Origin: Dolomedes plantarius
Taxonomy: Eukaryota; Arthropoda; Arachnida; Araneae; Dolomedidae
Direction of reading: 5' to 3'
DNA: 64,000 bases
NCBI GenBank assembly: GCA_907164885.2
Contig: OU015499.1
Coordinates: 163,393,629 to 163,457,628 of the forward strand
Shown here in pieces: positions 1 through 12,456 of the stretch (positions within the stretch are counted from its first letter, which is position 1; each line of letters opens with the position of its first letter). A model generated the notes under the pieces. It searched no databases, was not told the DNA's origin, and saw only the letters and a program-made list of their open reading frames with translations. Position numbers and translations under genes: made by a program.

Positions 1-380
1 ACCCTTCCTTGGCCTGCCCGATCCCCAGATTTGTCTCCAATCGTGCATATCTGGGATCATTTGGGACGGCGAGTTGGGCATCCTACGAGTTTGAACGAAC
101 TAGAGGCAAGGTTACTGCAAATATGGAACGATATGTCTCAAGACATCATACAGAACTAGTATGACTCAATGCCCGATCGTATCGCATCGTGCATTCGCGC
201 TAGAGGGGGTCCAACGGAGTATTAACTCCTCCGTTCTTTTGCCTTTTTCTCTGAAATAAATTATCCTTTTTCTTTGATTTTCTTATTATTTACTTATATC
301 AAAGTAGTCATTACGTATGTAAAATTTCGTTTCATTTTGACGACTCCTTCTTAGTGCGCCAATTTTTTTGTCCATGAATG
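1..380 (+). pseudogene. 3' end of a Tc1-like element, transposase C-terminus (decayed)
   Basis: The window opens inside a Tc1/mariner transposase reading rightward. Bases 1-223 encode the C-terminal tail (PWPARSPDLSPI, HIWDHLGRR, SMPDRIASCIRARGGP) and match the minus-strand copy at 1,872-2,945. The catalytic Glu codon after SPI is GTG (Val) here and GAG in the other copy, and a TAG interrupts the tail near base 158, so this copy is dead. About 150 bp of 3' untranslated sequence follow. The element ends at base 380 in the terminal repeat (reverse complement begins CATTCATGGACAAAAAAAT), and the TA target is at 381-382. The 5' part lies outside the window. Confidence 0.88.
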
Positions 381-387
381 TATATAC

Positions 388-460
<73 letters not shown>

Positions 461-461
461 G

Positions 462-492
<31 letters not shown>

Positions 493-509
493 CATATATA
501 TACATATGC

Positions 510-554
<45 letters not shown>

Positions 555-582
555 TATACATATATATATATACATATATATA
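381..582. repeat. (TA)n/(CA)n-type microsatellite
   Basis: About 200 bp of alternating TA with scattered CATATA interruptions, lying between two Tc1-type elements. Long open frames of I/Y/V/T here are artefacts of the repeat. Confidence 0.97.
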
Positions 583-1395
<813 letters not shown>

Positions 1396-1855
1396 ATATA
1401 TTTTTCTGAATGAATTACCATCGCTTTACCCACAGTGCCATCAGTCTGTGAGACTCCATCAGGACAAAGCTAGCAGTCAAACATCAAAATCCACTGTAAA
1501 ATTCCTAAAAGAAATGGAACAAAAAACTGGTATCATGGCCACACCCTTCACTGATATCCCTACTAAATCTCCCGGTGTATCACCTATGGATTTTTGTGCT
1601 TTTGGACTTTTAAAATTTGCATTATCCAAACGTCGTCCCAAAACCCTTACAGGACTCTGGAAAGCTGTTCAGGAGGAATGGGATAGAATACCTCTTCTGA
1701 CACTTCAAAAGGCATTATTATCCTGGAAATTGCGGTGTCGAAAGATAGTTCAGAATAAGGGATGTCAAATAGAACATTTAAAACACAAGAATTTTATGTA
1801 ATTTAGTTTTGTGAATACAATATACATCGTCTAAAAAATGTGTGAACAGCCTCTG
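1396..1855 (+). mobile_element. 3' fragment of a DD41D mariner-type element
   Basis: The plus strand encodes the second half of the transposase also present at 62,409-63,710. The second catalytic Asp is in HQDKAS and the third in SPMDF, with 41 residues between them by my count, which fits the DD41D (rosa-like) mariner group. The reading frame runs to TAA near 1,801. The element ends at 1,855 in GAACAGCCTCTG, the same terminus as the longer copy, followed by TA. The 5' half has been replaced by (TA)n. Confidence 0.85.
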
Positions 1856-1871
1856 TATACATACATATATA

Positions 1872-2960
1872 CACTCATGGACAAAAAAATTTGCGCACCA
1901 AGAAGGAGTCGTCAAAATGAAACGAAATTTTACATACGTAATGACTACTTTGATATAAGTAAATGATAAGAAAATCAAAGAAAAGGGATAATTTATTTCA
2001 GAGAAAAAGGCAAAAGAACGGAGGAGTTAATACTCCGTTGGACCCCCTCTAGCTCGAATGCACGATGCGATACGATCGGGCATTGAGTCATACAAGTTCT
2101 GTATGATGTCTTGAGACATTTCGTTCCATATTTGCTGTAACCTTGCCTCTAGTTCGTTCAAACTCGTGGGATGCCCCACTCGTCGTCCCAAATGATCCCA
2201 GATATGCTCGATTGGAGACAAATCTGGGGATCGGGCAGGCCAAGGAAGGGTAGTAACAGTGCGGAGACAGTCTTGTGACACCCTTGCCGTATGAGGCCGA
2301 GCATTGTCTTGTTGAAAAATGGCTCCTGGGTGCAGTTGCATGAGTAGCAACACATGTGGTTGCAGGATTTCATGAACATACCGCTGGGCTGTCATGGTGC
2401 CACGGAACAATACTAGGGGTGACCGTGTATTGTAGGCAATGGCACCCCATACCATCACACCAGCTGTGGGAGCGATGTGTCGCTGTACAGCAAAGGCAGG
2501 ATTGAAGCGTTCACCACGGGCTCTCCATACACGAACACGATTGTCATCACTACCGAGATTGAATCTGGATTCGTCGCTAAAGACGACCTGGTTCCATTCC
2601 GCTGCAGTCCAGTTTCCTCGTGCGCGGCAAAACTCCAAACGGAGGCGTCGATGGGTGGGCGTCATGGGCAGCACACGTAATGGGCGCCGCGATACCAATT
2701 GTCCTTCAGCCAGGCGCCTTCGTATGGTTCGAGAAGACACAGAGGCCCCTAGTGAAGGTGCTACCCGTGCCTGGATGGCGACCGATGAAGCAGTTGGCTG
2801 TACGCGTGCATTTCTTACGATGTGGTGGTCTTCTCGACGACTGGTCTGTCGAGGGCGTCCTGAGCCTGGTCTTCGTGTACATGACATCTCTCGGGTCCAC
2901 TGGTCCCAATACCTTCTCACAACACAATCAGAGCGGCCTGATTGACGAGCTGGTTTTAAC
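1872..2960 (-). mobile_element. Tc1-like element, 5'-truncated
   Basis: This is the same family as 1-380 in the opposite orientation. Its 3' terminal repeat starts at 1,872 (CACTCATGGACAAAAAAATT) after TA. The other terminal repeat is not found: sequence past about 2,960 no longer looks like the element, so the 5' end, including the first part of the DNA-binding domain, is lost. Confidence 0.85.
2027..2945 (-). pseudogene. Tc1-like transposase lacking its N-terminus
   Basis: A 297-codon open frame starting at a GTG, so no genuine start is present. In order it shows the end of the paired-like helix-turn-helix (RRYWDQW, then GSGRPRQTSRREDHHI), the first catalytic Asp in VVFSDESRF, VMVWGAIA, the second Asp in FQQDNARPHTA and the Glu in SPDLSPIEHIWD. 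I count 32 residues between the second Asp and the Glu, two fewer than the 34 of classical Tc1; the element at 33,552 has the same spacing. The frame has no internal stop, so only the 5' truncation disables it. A complete copy would bind its terminal repeats and cut and paste into TA. Confidence 0.88.
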
Positions 2961-4737
2961 TCCTGTGCGCAAGATGTTATGTAATAAAAGATAATGTGCT
3001 CAGGAGTTAAAATATTAAGGCTAGGTTAAATTTAAGAGTTACTATTACAATCAATGTACAAAAATTTTAAGTTTAACACCTTCAATAGTTGAGGGGAAGA
3101 GAAAATTTAAGATTAAAAAATTAAGCAATTATTAAGAATAAGAATTTAAGTTTAAAGAGTTAACTTAAAAATTTAGAGAAGGTAAGATGAAAAAATAAGC
3201 TAGTTTAGGATAAGGTGGCCCTCAGCAAAAGGGAAAAAAAGGCCCTGAAATTTTGCATGGTGGCTCATCTAAGGCCCTAGGTACTAAGAAAGCTAAAAAA
3301 TCCAGAAAGGGCATAAGGCGCCCAAAATTAAGAAATAAATATAAATCTAAAAACCCTTATTTAATGTTGGATCGGGGTCATTAAATTATAGGGTTATCTC
3401 CTAAAAGAAATGAAAACACTTTACTACTGAAGTTATGTATTCCGTTGTGAAGCACGGGTATTTAGTTTTAGGTATACATAGGAAAAAAAGAAAAAGGTAA
3501 GTAAATATATACAGGACAGATATACGTAAACTTTCTTTTAAGTTCATCTTTAAAATATAAGAAATATTAAGAACGAATCAATGGAGTTTTGAATGTATTG
3601 AAAAATTTCATAAATGCATTAAACACCGTTGTCTGAGGCCTAAACTGTATCAACTAGTTTGAAAGAATTTGCTATTATTAGTTACTATTATATTTTATCG
3701 TTATTTGTTGATAATTTCGTATTTTTACTCTGCCTCATTTTGGCGCCTCTTTCAATGTTTTATCCATGGGACCCACCATATTTAGAGAAACTTACAACAA
3801 AAACAATCTACCGTTTAATTATTCTAGAATTTCTACATTTGTGTCATGTGAAAACTTTTCAATAATCATGCACAGTTATTTATAGTACTTTTATATATAT
3901 AACATATATATAGTACTTTTATATATATGTACTTTTATTATACCTATATTAGACAATTTTCTCAAGATATCGAACCTTTTCTGAAGTTTATGTGCAAGAA
4001 GTCAGTGTTTGTTTACTTTAACGCACACAAAGACGACGTCAGGAAGAATGGTTTTTAATTAAGTACATATAAATTAAAGGGGAAAAATGTAGTTGTCACT
4101 ATGTTTAGATAAAATAATTCAAAATACGTTTTAATGGCTCTCAAATTTTAGAAAATACAGATACGTTATCGGATTAAAGTTCCGAATATTATAATGCACA
4201 ACAGATAAGCAGTTTTCTTTTAGACAACAAATTACTAACTTCAACAGAAGGATAAAGTAAGATGTGGCAGTTTTCGACCTGTATTCGTTTGAATTGGAAT
4301 AGGTTGAAATTTGTGATAGTTGAACATAAAATATCTAAAATTGTTATTACAGTCATGTTTTATAATACATACACAGGATACTTATTAGCAGCAAATGACT
4401 GATGATTTCCAAATGATTAAATCGAAGTTACAATTTCGCACGTCGGGGAGATATTGCAGATATCTTTAATTTATCGGAATCTTATGAGCAATTCCTTGAA
4501 GATTCAAAGTTTTCTGAGATTATTTCTTTTAAACCTAATTTCATTTTCACAGACAAATCCCAATTTTTCTGTATTAAAATCCTTAATTTACTATTGTCTG
4601 TAATGAACTCATATTAATAAATAGTTTCAAAGTACTAACTTTCTCTCTGTAGATAAAGATAATTTACAACATTGTTTCAAGACACAAAATCAGAACTTTC
4701 TTTCAGTAAAATTTATATTTTGTATATTTTGCTTTGT
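2961..4737. other. AT-rich stretch without a gene; possible degenerate Helitron-like end
   Basis: No convincing coding frame. Bases 3,236-3,465 contain GAAATTTTGCATGGTGG and, at the end, a short hairpin (CCGT/ACGG around a GTGAAG-like loop) followed by GGTATTTAGT. The same two features recur at 37,648-39,005. That layout recalls non-autonomous Helitrons, but the 3' CTRR is not clean. The rest is poly-A/T-rich DNA. Confidence 0.35.
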
Positions 4738-5340
4738 TTAATTTCTCGTTGATTTTGTGAAAGTCGGTCTTAATTTTACATTTATGCTTATGGCGAGACC
4801 CATCGTATCCGTGAGTAAACTGATGGCAAAATCAAGCGTATGACCGTTTAAATTTTCGCCCGCTACAACCAGCAGTTTGCGATTTCTTTCGGGGATTATT
4901 TGGAAAGGCAAGGATATCGCATGACCCCCTTTGGAAAGCACATGACCCCCTATAGAGAGACGGTCATTACAATCCCTCAAACTGTCAACCCTAAGGGGGG
5001 TGGAATTCTCGAACTGTCAACTGGACTCCTCCCACCACAAGAGTCGGGAAGGACTGGAAATGGGAACGGAGATATTTTCTTTTAGTACATAGCCACCTTA
5101 ACACCAGTGGTCATCTCCTCAGGAGAGGAGGACACTGACAGAATCATGAAACCAGCTGAACACGAAGGGGAGAACTTGCGCGTCCGATCAATAGAGACAG
5201 GCATGAAACGACAAAAAAGAGTTATTGTCGAAATACAACGCGCCGAAAGGCCGTTCAATAATCTCATCCCTCACGTTTTAGTGGAGAAGAGGAAGATGTC
5301 TGCCTCAGACTTTGTCAAGAGAGGTCACATGAAATGAGCT
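4738..5340. other. GC-richer tract with overlapping unrecognised frames
   Basis: Short frames on both strands (80 aa minus at 4,738-4,980; 76 aa plus at 5,107-5,337) with mixed codons and no motif I recognise. It may be untranslated sequence of the jockey LINE whose 3' part starts at 6,536 on the minus strand, or debris of an unknown gene. Confidence 0.3.
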
Positions 5341-5424
5341 CCTGATGTACGGACATTTGTATTAAACTCTGCCGAAAAATGTCAGCCTTTTACGGCATTG
5401 GTTATTGAACTTTTACGGCAACTC

Positions 5425-5545
5425 CTTCTCTCTCTCTCCCTCTCTCCATCTATCTATCTATCTATACACACATACACACACACATATATATATATATATT
5501 ATATATATACACACACACATATATATATATATATACATATATATA
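5425..5545. repeat. Compound microsatellite (TC)n-(CTAT)n-(CA)n-(TA)n
   Basis: Runs of CTCTCT, CTATCTAT, CACACA and TATATA follow one another directly. Confidence 0.95.
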
Positions 5546-6300
5546 GTACTGTGATTCATAGTCAAAGTCATGTAGTTGACAGAGTACCTAGGGGGTGGAG
5601 TCGAAGAATCTTGCTTTACCACTGACCGTACGATGTTATGATCGAAGTATGATTCTTCTATTGGGCACTTTACCTTCATGTGGAAGAGCAGGCACGCCAG
5701 CTTAACGCCTTCGTAAAACGGCGACGAGATGAAGATGACTGAGGCAGGCTTCCATCGGGGGGGGGAGGAAATATGCTCGCACAGGGCGAGGGACTTTGAC
5801 AATGACAACTCCATCTGCCAGTTGCGCAGGACAGCGTCCGAGCGAGTCAGATAACAAGGGTTAGTTGGGAGGGGAGCGCAGAAGCGACCCCACAACGGGG
5901 AGAATGATGCGTCTCAGTAATAGCAGGAATCTAAAATCTGATTTCCAACCATACGGCTGCAAACAAAGCTGACAAATTCTCATCAAATGGGGGGAAGTGG
6001 GGTAGCGAAGTAAACATCCGAAAAGATAAAAAGGAAAGAAGAGAAGATCTTCGCGAACCGAAAGGGACAGACGATTAAAGTTACCAATAACGAGAAAGAA
6101 GCGACATCTGAGAGAACCAAGAACCCCAACAACAGTTATCTCCTTCTACTCTTTTTGGAAGGGGGGGGAGAGCATTATCGGGTAAAGCAGGGACCTGTGT
6201 CCCTTTACCGACGACGGGATACTCGGCTCGTACGCCGGTATCGAATGAAGTACAGGCTTCTCAATAATTGATACCTCTATGAAACTTCCAAGCAAGTTTC
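5546..6300. other. GC-richer, gene-less tract
   Basis: It contains G9 and G8 runs and a minus-strand open frame (to about 5,895) with no recognisable domain. By position it could be the 3' region of the 5'-truncated LINE at 6,306-6,536. I cannot identify it. Confidence 0.3.
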
Positions 6301-6305
6301 TTAAT

Positions 6306-6545
6306 TTAGGGTAGAAAGGGCCCAATCTTGAGGTCATTATGAAGGGTAGGGTTTCTCACGTACAACTCCGCAGAGACGCAATCGCGTAGGATTCTGTTTT
6401 GAATTACTTGTAATTTCTTGAGGTGAGTGATTGCAGCGGTGGCCCAAACAATATACCCATAAGTCAAAACCGGTCTAAAGGAGGCGTTGTAAAGAAGCAA
6501 CTTGGTTTTTATTGACAGGCGACTTTTCCATGTCAATAGCTAATT
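6306..6545 (-). pseudogene. Jockey-type LINE reverse transcriptase, C-terminal fragment
   Basis: The minus-strand frame contains LSIKTKLLLYNA, FRPVLTYGYIVWA, HLKKLQVIQNRILR and YVRNPTLHNDL, the conserved region just after the polymerase domain of jockey-clade non-LTR retrotransposons. The fingers/palm part and the endonuclease are absent because sequence beyond about 6,545 is unrelated. This is the usual 5' truncation of LINE insertions. The frame closes early after GPFLP. Confidence 0.82.
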
Positions 6546-6876
6546 GATCCCTGTGCAGTAGGGTGGAGTGAAAAAGGCAAAAAAAATTTTTTTAATTTTA
6601 ATATTTCCTGACTCAGCAAATGGTGCTATTTAGCCCCCCCCCCCCAAAAAAAAAATAATGCAAAATATCCTAGCGCAATCACTTATCGTCTTCAGGTTCC
6701 ACACAGGTGGTCAAAGAAAGGAATAATAACGTCAAAAGTAAAAATATCAATTTCTTTTATTTCATTTTAATGTTTACAATAGCTTTATTTTCTCACTCAA
6801 AAACATTTGTAATTATAAAAAAAACAGGAACACATTGTCATTTAAAAAAATATCACTAACCTGCAATTTACTTTAA
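6546..6876. other. Low-complexity spacer
   Basis: Poly-A/T with a C12-A9 run near 6,640. No gene seen. Confidence 0.6.
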
Positions 6877-7490
6877 TCAGTCTTCAATTTTGGATTTCAC
6901 ATGAGGGCCAAAATAATTATCTTTGGTGTCAAAATTTGGAAGTTCCTTTCGTGACTTGATTCCACTGCGAATGTATCCATCCCTGGCTTCTGCTCCACAT
7001 GTTACCAATGATGCTTGTGTTACCAGTCGCACATGACTGTCTACTGCTTGAGAATGGCAAGGGAGCTTCTCTATTTCAAATTGTGAACCGTTTCTGATCA
7101 TACTTAGTATGTTTTCGTCTCTGGGGTCCATGGTAGCTGGTGGTTCCAAAGGATTGTCCCAGTTAATCATCTCAAAATATTCCTCTGCTTCGAAATTTAA
7201 ATTTGGAAGATCAAATTGGCGTATTTTCCCCTTCCATTCAGTTTTTCTTGCTTTCAGTATTCTTCTGAGACCAAGTTCTGGAATACGTGATCGTTCATCT
7301 AACAGCATTGCCGACAGAATGTTTTCAGAGTGAGCAAAATAAGAGTTCCTCTGAATAACTTTGTGAACGATTGACTTAAAATCTTCTGGCAAGAATGAGC
7401 TTTTTTATCATTCCGTGCAGGTGACGTGCTCCATGAGTAGCTCTTGGGATTTTCTTTATTTCAAACCAGGATGGCACGCAAACTTTGGCC
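6877..7490 (-). pseudogene. Repeat-associated arthropod protein of unknown function, C-terminal part, frameshifted
   Basis: A 171-aa minus-strand frame with a composition like real protein (HKVIQRNSYFAHSENIL, RSRIPELGLRRILKAR, PCHSQAVDSHVRLVT, CGAEARDGYIR). Just upstream, in another frame, 7,400-7,490 reads VCVPSWFEIKK and GARHLHGMI, which looks like the continuation of the same protein, so a frameshift lies near 7,400. I recall this arrangement (WF-IK, GARHL, IQRN-YFAH, H-QAV--V-LVT) from multicopy arthropod proteins of unnamed family that behave like transposon passengers. I cannot assign a function or catalytic residues. There is no start codon, so it is a decayed fragment. Confidence 0.55.
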
Positions 7491-10400
7491 CACCCCCTGG
7501 GTGCGCCACTTCCCCTAGGTATTTGTAAGAGTCAGCCAAGGGAATCCGCTCTTGATTAAGAAGGAAGTTATTATCTGGGAGAGGGGGGGGGGGGATGTAC
7601 TGTGATTCAAGCAAGTAACGGCGGTCACAGATATTAATTCTATTCTTAGCAACCTGCTACTTATTCACAGTTGTTTCGAAAAATACCGTTAAATCGTACT
7701 AAGGATGGCAGTAGAATGTTATGATGTGCATGTTTGGATTGATTGCTTTGTAATAAAGGAATTGTGCGTTGTATGCTTACTTTATAAATAATAGGCATTT
7801 CTGTTCTCCCGAAAATCGACTTCACGGATGAAATTTTATTCACTATATTCTCGTGCGCTGTGCGGTACATGAAGAATGGTGTGTTATTCGTTACTACTGG
7901 GGCTGATCTTGAAAGAAGTTTATTTCTAGCGAAGATAGTATCGAACTTGTCCTAAGAAAGTAACATCAGTAAATTAAAACAAAACAGGTATTGTATTTAC
8001 TGTTCAATGTTTGTGTATTTTAATTGTTGCAATACTTGTTTTTTAAACTGTGTGTTGTGAACTCATTTTATAAAAGACTGTTCAATTTTTAATACAATTA
8101 CTACCATTTGCCATAGAGGATCACTGTTAGTTTACTTGTAGATGGCTGTCTTTTATTAATAATAATGTACAAGTTATCTTGCAGTTCACTTTAGTATGCA
8201 AATTTTTATGCCTAGTAATAACTGTGTGATAACTTGGATATGGTATTTGTTAACAAATAATCATAATCGTATTTTTATTGTTACAGAATATAACTGTATT
8301 TAGACTGAACTTGTAGAAAATATAACTAACTAAAGTTAGTGTCAGTAGCTAGTTTCCCTTTTATAGTGTGGCAATCATTGTGTAGAAGTTTCATTATATG
8401 GGGGGATTCTAAAATGTGTGGAGTCTTTTTAATTAAAATTTATGCATAAAAATATACCATATAACATTAGTTTTTGATTTTTTATATTTTGAATGCCATT
8501 ACAATAAGTGTAGTTTTATCATGCTTTTCCTATACTTTTTCAAATTTTATTTATTTTGGGAAGTAACTGTAGTGTAAACAGGGACAGTAGAGTTTTGGGG
8601 TCACTGTCTGCCATCTTTGGTTTTTTTTTTCCAATTTGGCACATTTTGTTGGTGCGTTAAACACTTCAAACTGGTAAGCCCACTGGCAACCTCTCTTCTT
8701 TAGTATATTTTCAGTATTTAAAGTAAATGGAATCAGGTTCTATGGACTGCTCAAGGCTTTAGTGTGTTCTTTTTTAAACATTTGGGTCATATTTTAAAAT
8801 TCTTGGTGTTTATGATATTTCTTTTTAAATTTGTGCCATTTTTAATTGCTTCTAAAATTTATTCCAGTGTTCGCAGTTTGGGTTTCTGTTTGAAATTTAA
8901 ATATTTGTGTTGCACAGTTTGTTAAAATATGTTTTTTGGTAATGTTCATTTTTAAATTTCTGCCATTTTAAAGTGTTTTTCAATGTGTTTAAAATTTCTT
9001 CTAATGTTCTCAATTTGTGTTTTGTTTGAAATTTAAAATATTTGTATTGCGTAATGTTTCAAAAAACATTTTTGCTCTGTTATAACCTCATCAAAAATAC
9101 AAGTGGATTAGACCTTCTGGGGAACACATTCATAAAAACGTGCCTACAAAGTTTTTACACATTGGGGAGAAAGAGATGTAAATACCAAAAAGGTGTAAAT
9201 ATTGGCTTAAAAACGTCGATGATTGTGGACGGTGCCCCCAAATCCCCTACTCTTGCCAGGTAGAAGGAGTAAATGATTAAGAAATAAGTGTACTTGCCTT
9301 GCTTTCTGAAAGTTTGTTAATTCTGCACTGCATTGCTGAGATTTTCATTCCCTAAGGATTTAAATATCCAAAGTTGGTGTTGAAAGTAAATTTTCATCTA
9401 AAGTTGTAAAAAGCTGTTAGAACTACAAAAGGTAGCCTCCATGATAGTAAATATTTTTCATAGTAAGATTTAATTATAAAAAAAATATTCAAACCTGTTT
9501 TATTGCCTTATTGTCTCATTTTGTGTTGCTGGGGGACAAGTTTCTCGCTTTGATCTGTGCATTAGAATTTTTTTATGTTCTAAATGGTCTTAATGATATA
9601 TTTAGTAATGTGGTGCATATTAGTATTGTTTATTGGATATTTTTTATTTTAATGATTTATAAAGCTGTTATTGAAAAGCGAGTGGTTAATAGCAGTACCT
9701 TTATAGAAAAAATGAAATTAGCCTTAAATATTTAACCCAATTTATTAACAACTAATGATTTGTCTGAAGTTATACTTTTTATCCTTTAATTATTAGTTAA
9801 TAATTATATTATATGTATACTAATTAATACTAATCTTAGTTACTCATGTATGTTTTGCAAATTCAACAGATGTATTTCATACAGAACAACTTATATTTAT
9901 ATTTTAAAAGTAAACAGTTTCAACATACTCTAAAAATTTAACAAAGAGTATGTTTATTATTTTATATATTTTGTTCAAATATTTATAAAAATGTTTTGAT
10001 CCTCACTTTTGATATCTCTACAAGCATATTAAAAAAGCAAAAAACCTAATTAGAAAAATTATAGTGATATTAAAATCAATAGTAAATAATAGGGGAATTC
10101 AGTATGTTGTAAAAATCAAAGGTAATATTTGGTTAACGGAGTGCCAGTCTTAATTGTGCTCTAAATCACCAAATGTGGTAACTTGTTTATTTCACATCAG
10201 AAGCAGCTAGTTAATGACGTTATTAAGAACAAGCAGTTGAACTTTGATGTAAGATCGTGAAGTAAACGTCTACTTAGCACTGCGTACCACCAAAGGAGTT
10301 CATGAAATATATATTATTACAAATATACTAGATCCACACCTAATTAAATTCATGTTGCAGCAATTGCATGAGAAGGCGCAAATATTTTTAACAATGTTAA

Positions 10401-11481
10401 AAGAAATTGGCAGCTTTACACTTCCTGTGTAATTTGAAATTTATGTGGTAAAATCCATTTTGAATTTTCCTTGATTGGGAATTTCTGTATTTGTCTCTCT
10501 TTTTTTGTATGAATTTTGGATTTTATAAAATAGCCATTCTTTCTCTAAATCCAAACAATTTTCTATTGTGGTAATATTTACATTTCATGTCAAATGGTGC
10601 TACGTAAACCGAAAAGTACCAAATGAATCAAGTTTTGTTAATCTGTATGGCCGTTTTCTTTATTCAAAAAGGGCATTTGATTGTGCTCTGGAGTAGAATT
10701 TACATAAACAGATGGTGTTATATGTTATTGAGATTAAGAGAGAGCTAGCTATAAAATTTAGAGATTTTCAGTTTATATAATGATTTATTTATCTGTATAT
10801 TATTTAATATAATATGCAGAAATCAAATATAAACACAAATTCAGTATGTGCTTTCTATTGCAGTAAAAATCAAATGTATGCATTATATGTGTTTTAGAAA
10901 ATCACGTAGCACCATTCATGTAGAAGGTATTTCATGACATAGGAGCATAAATAGATGTGCTCTTAGAGGTTGAAAATACTCTCTTTCTTTCTGTTGTATA
11001 AATTTGTATAATTGTTGGCAGCATTTCATGTAACTGAAGTAGTTGCAAGACTTTCTTTATCAATTATTTTATTATTAGTATTTTCTTCCTTTTATTATTC
11101 AAGTATTTTCTTTATTAGCATTTTTTATTCTACTTTCCTTTTTCAAAAATTTCAGAGGGAAAATCTCTTTTATAACTGTTTACCCCTATCTTGATTATTC
11201 TGTAAAAACCAAAATAATTGTAAATAGTAAACCTTGTTGCTGTTGTTGCTCATGTGTAGGCACTTCTGTGGAGACATTCCTTCTATTAACCAAGGTAATT
11301 TGTTGACTACTTTTAATTTGGGATCACCATACAGGGAATTAGTAAACCTGAAAATTAGTTTTGGAGTTTTATATTCATATACCATATGTGATATTCATTG
11401 TAAATTTTTAAAATTAAAATACATACTATCAGTATTTTTTGTCAGGATTTCGAGAAATTCCTCTAACTACAAGATATACTA
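7491..11481. other. Long AT-rich region without a supported gene
   Basis: No frame longer than ~80 codons and no protein signature. Bases 8,800-9,060 carry a roughly 140-bp sequence (TTTGAAATTTAAATATTTGT with flanks) twice in tandem in degenerate form. The rest is poly-A/T-rich intergenic or intronic DNA. Confidence 0.6.
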
Positions 11482-11685
11482 GAGTTTATTGTTGTTGTGA
11501 CTTAATGCCACTTGGCTGGAACATCCAGACCATGTCTATCGATTGCTGCAATCTACACTGCTCCAGTTTACATTGGCACCAGAATGGTTGATTTTGCCAA
11601 GTGTCGCCTCCATTTTGACTGAGCACCCTCAGGAACGACATCTGGTGGGTTTGTACTTCTCCCTTCCTCAATGTATATATATACA
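11482..11685. other. GC-richer unrecognised segment
   Basis: About 200 bp of balanced composition beside the Tigger remnant, with short open frames on both strands and no recognisable motif. Possibly a repeat fragment. Confidence 0.3.
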
Positions 11686-12456
11686 CAGTAATACCCAGAC
11701 TTACGTGAACTCAGAGTTATGCAGTTTTGATGATTTACCCTTTTTCACCTTTTAAATTCTTGGAATGAAATTTCCCAAAAAAAACTTTAAATAGTGTCTG
11801 GAAGAAACTTTATCCAATATTTTTAAAAAATGAGATGGAAACAACACCTGCAACTGATCCTATTACTCGTGCGATAGAAGATGTTGTTGATCTTGCCAAG
11901 CAATAATGTATGGAAGGCGATGGAGATGGTGTCAACAAGCTGTTGGATTCTCATCATCAGGAGCTGACAGTCGATGATCCCATAGAGATGCACGACCAAA
12001 GGATCACTGACGAATGCGACACTTCAGACCCAATTCCACAAGAAAACCTAATGACAATTTTAAACTTGATAGATGGTCTCAGCGCCATTGAGAAAGGATA
12101 ACAGATTTTAGAGGATATAGACTCTAATAAAGATATCATGATCACAACAAAGCAGGAAGTAAAAAAATTCTTTGTCTGCTATGAAGAAATTCTTTACGTA
12201 AAAATAGGTGTTAAAATGGCAGACTACTTTATTGGATTTTTTAAAACCATCAACATAGTTTTTTTTTTAATGTCTTGTACATGTGTATAATATTAATACA
12301 TAATACAGTATTTTCCCTTATTTTTGTAATTTCTTGGTCCCAATTAGACAAAATTTATGTGTATTTATATGCAAAGTTATACCCCGACTTAAACAAATTT
12401 GACCTACCTGATCTTTCGTCAGTCCCACCTATCGTGTAACTTCAGGGTATTACCTG
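11686..12456 (+). mobile_element. Tigger/pogo-type remnant
   Basis: The left end reads CAGTAATACCCAGACTTACG and the right end GGGTATTACCTG, giving imperfect inverted repeats of the CAGTAATACCC type. The interior holds only the C-terminal part of a Tigger transposase. The flanking bases no longer read TA on both sides, so the exact ends are approximate. Confidence 0.65.
11831..12175 (+). pseudogene. Tigger (pogo) transposase, C-terminal tail
   Basis: In the plus frame: DPITRAIEDVVDLAKQ, then after a TAA the acidic tail VNKLLDSHHQELTVDDPIEMH and, past another stop, QILEDIDSNKD and VKKFF-CYEEIL. This leucine- and acid-rich tail is typical of Tigger-type transposases after the DDE domain. At least two in-frame stops are present, and the CENP-B-like DNA-binding region and the DDE core are absent. 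Confidence 0.72.

Noticed and set aside
2439..2994. Plus-strand frames over the Tc1 at 2,027-2,945
   Set aside because: Antisense shadows of the transposase, which carries the real motifs.
4738..5895. Candidate host genes in the GC-richer tract
   Set aside because: Frames on both strands overlap, no motif is recognisable, and the position fits LINE 3' or other repeat debris.
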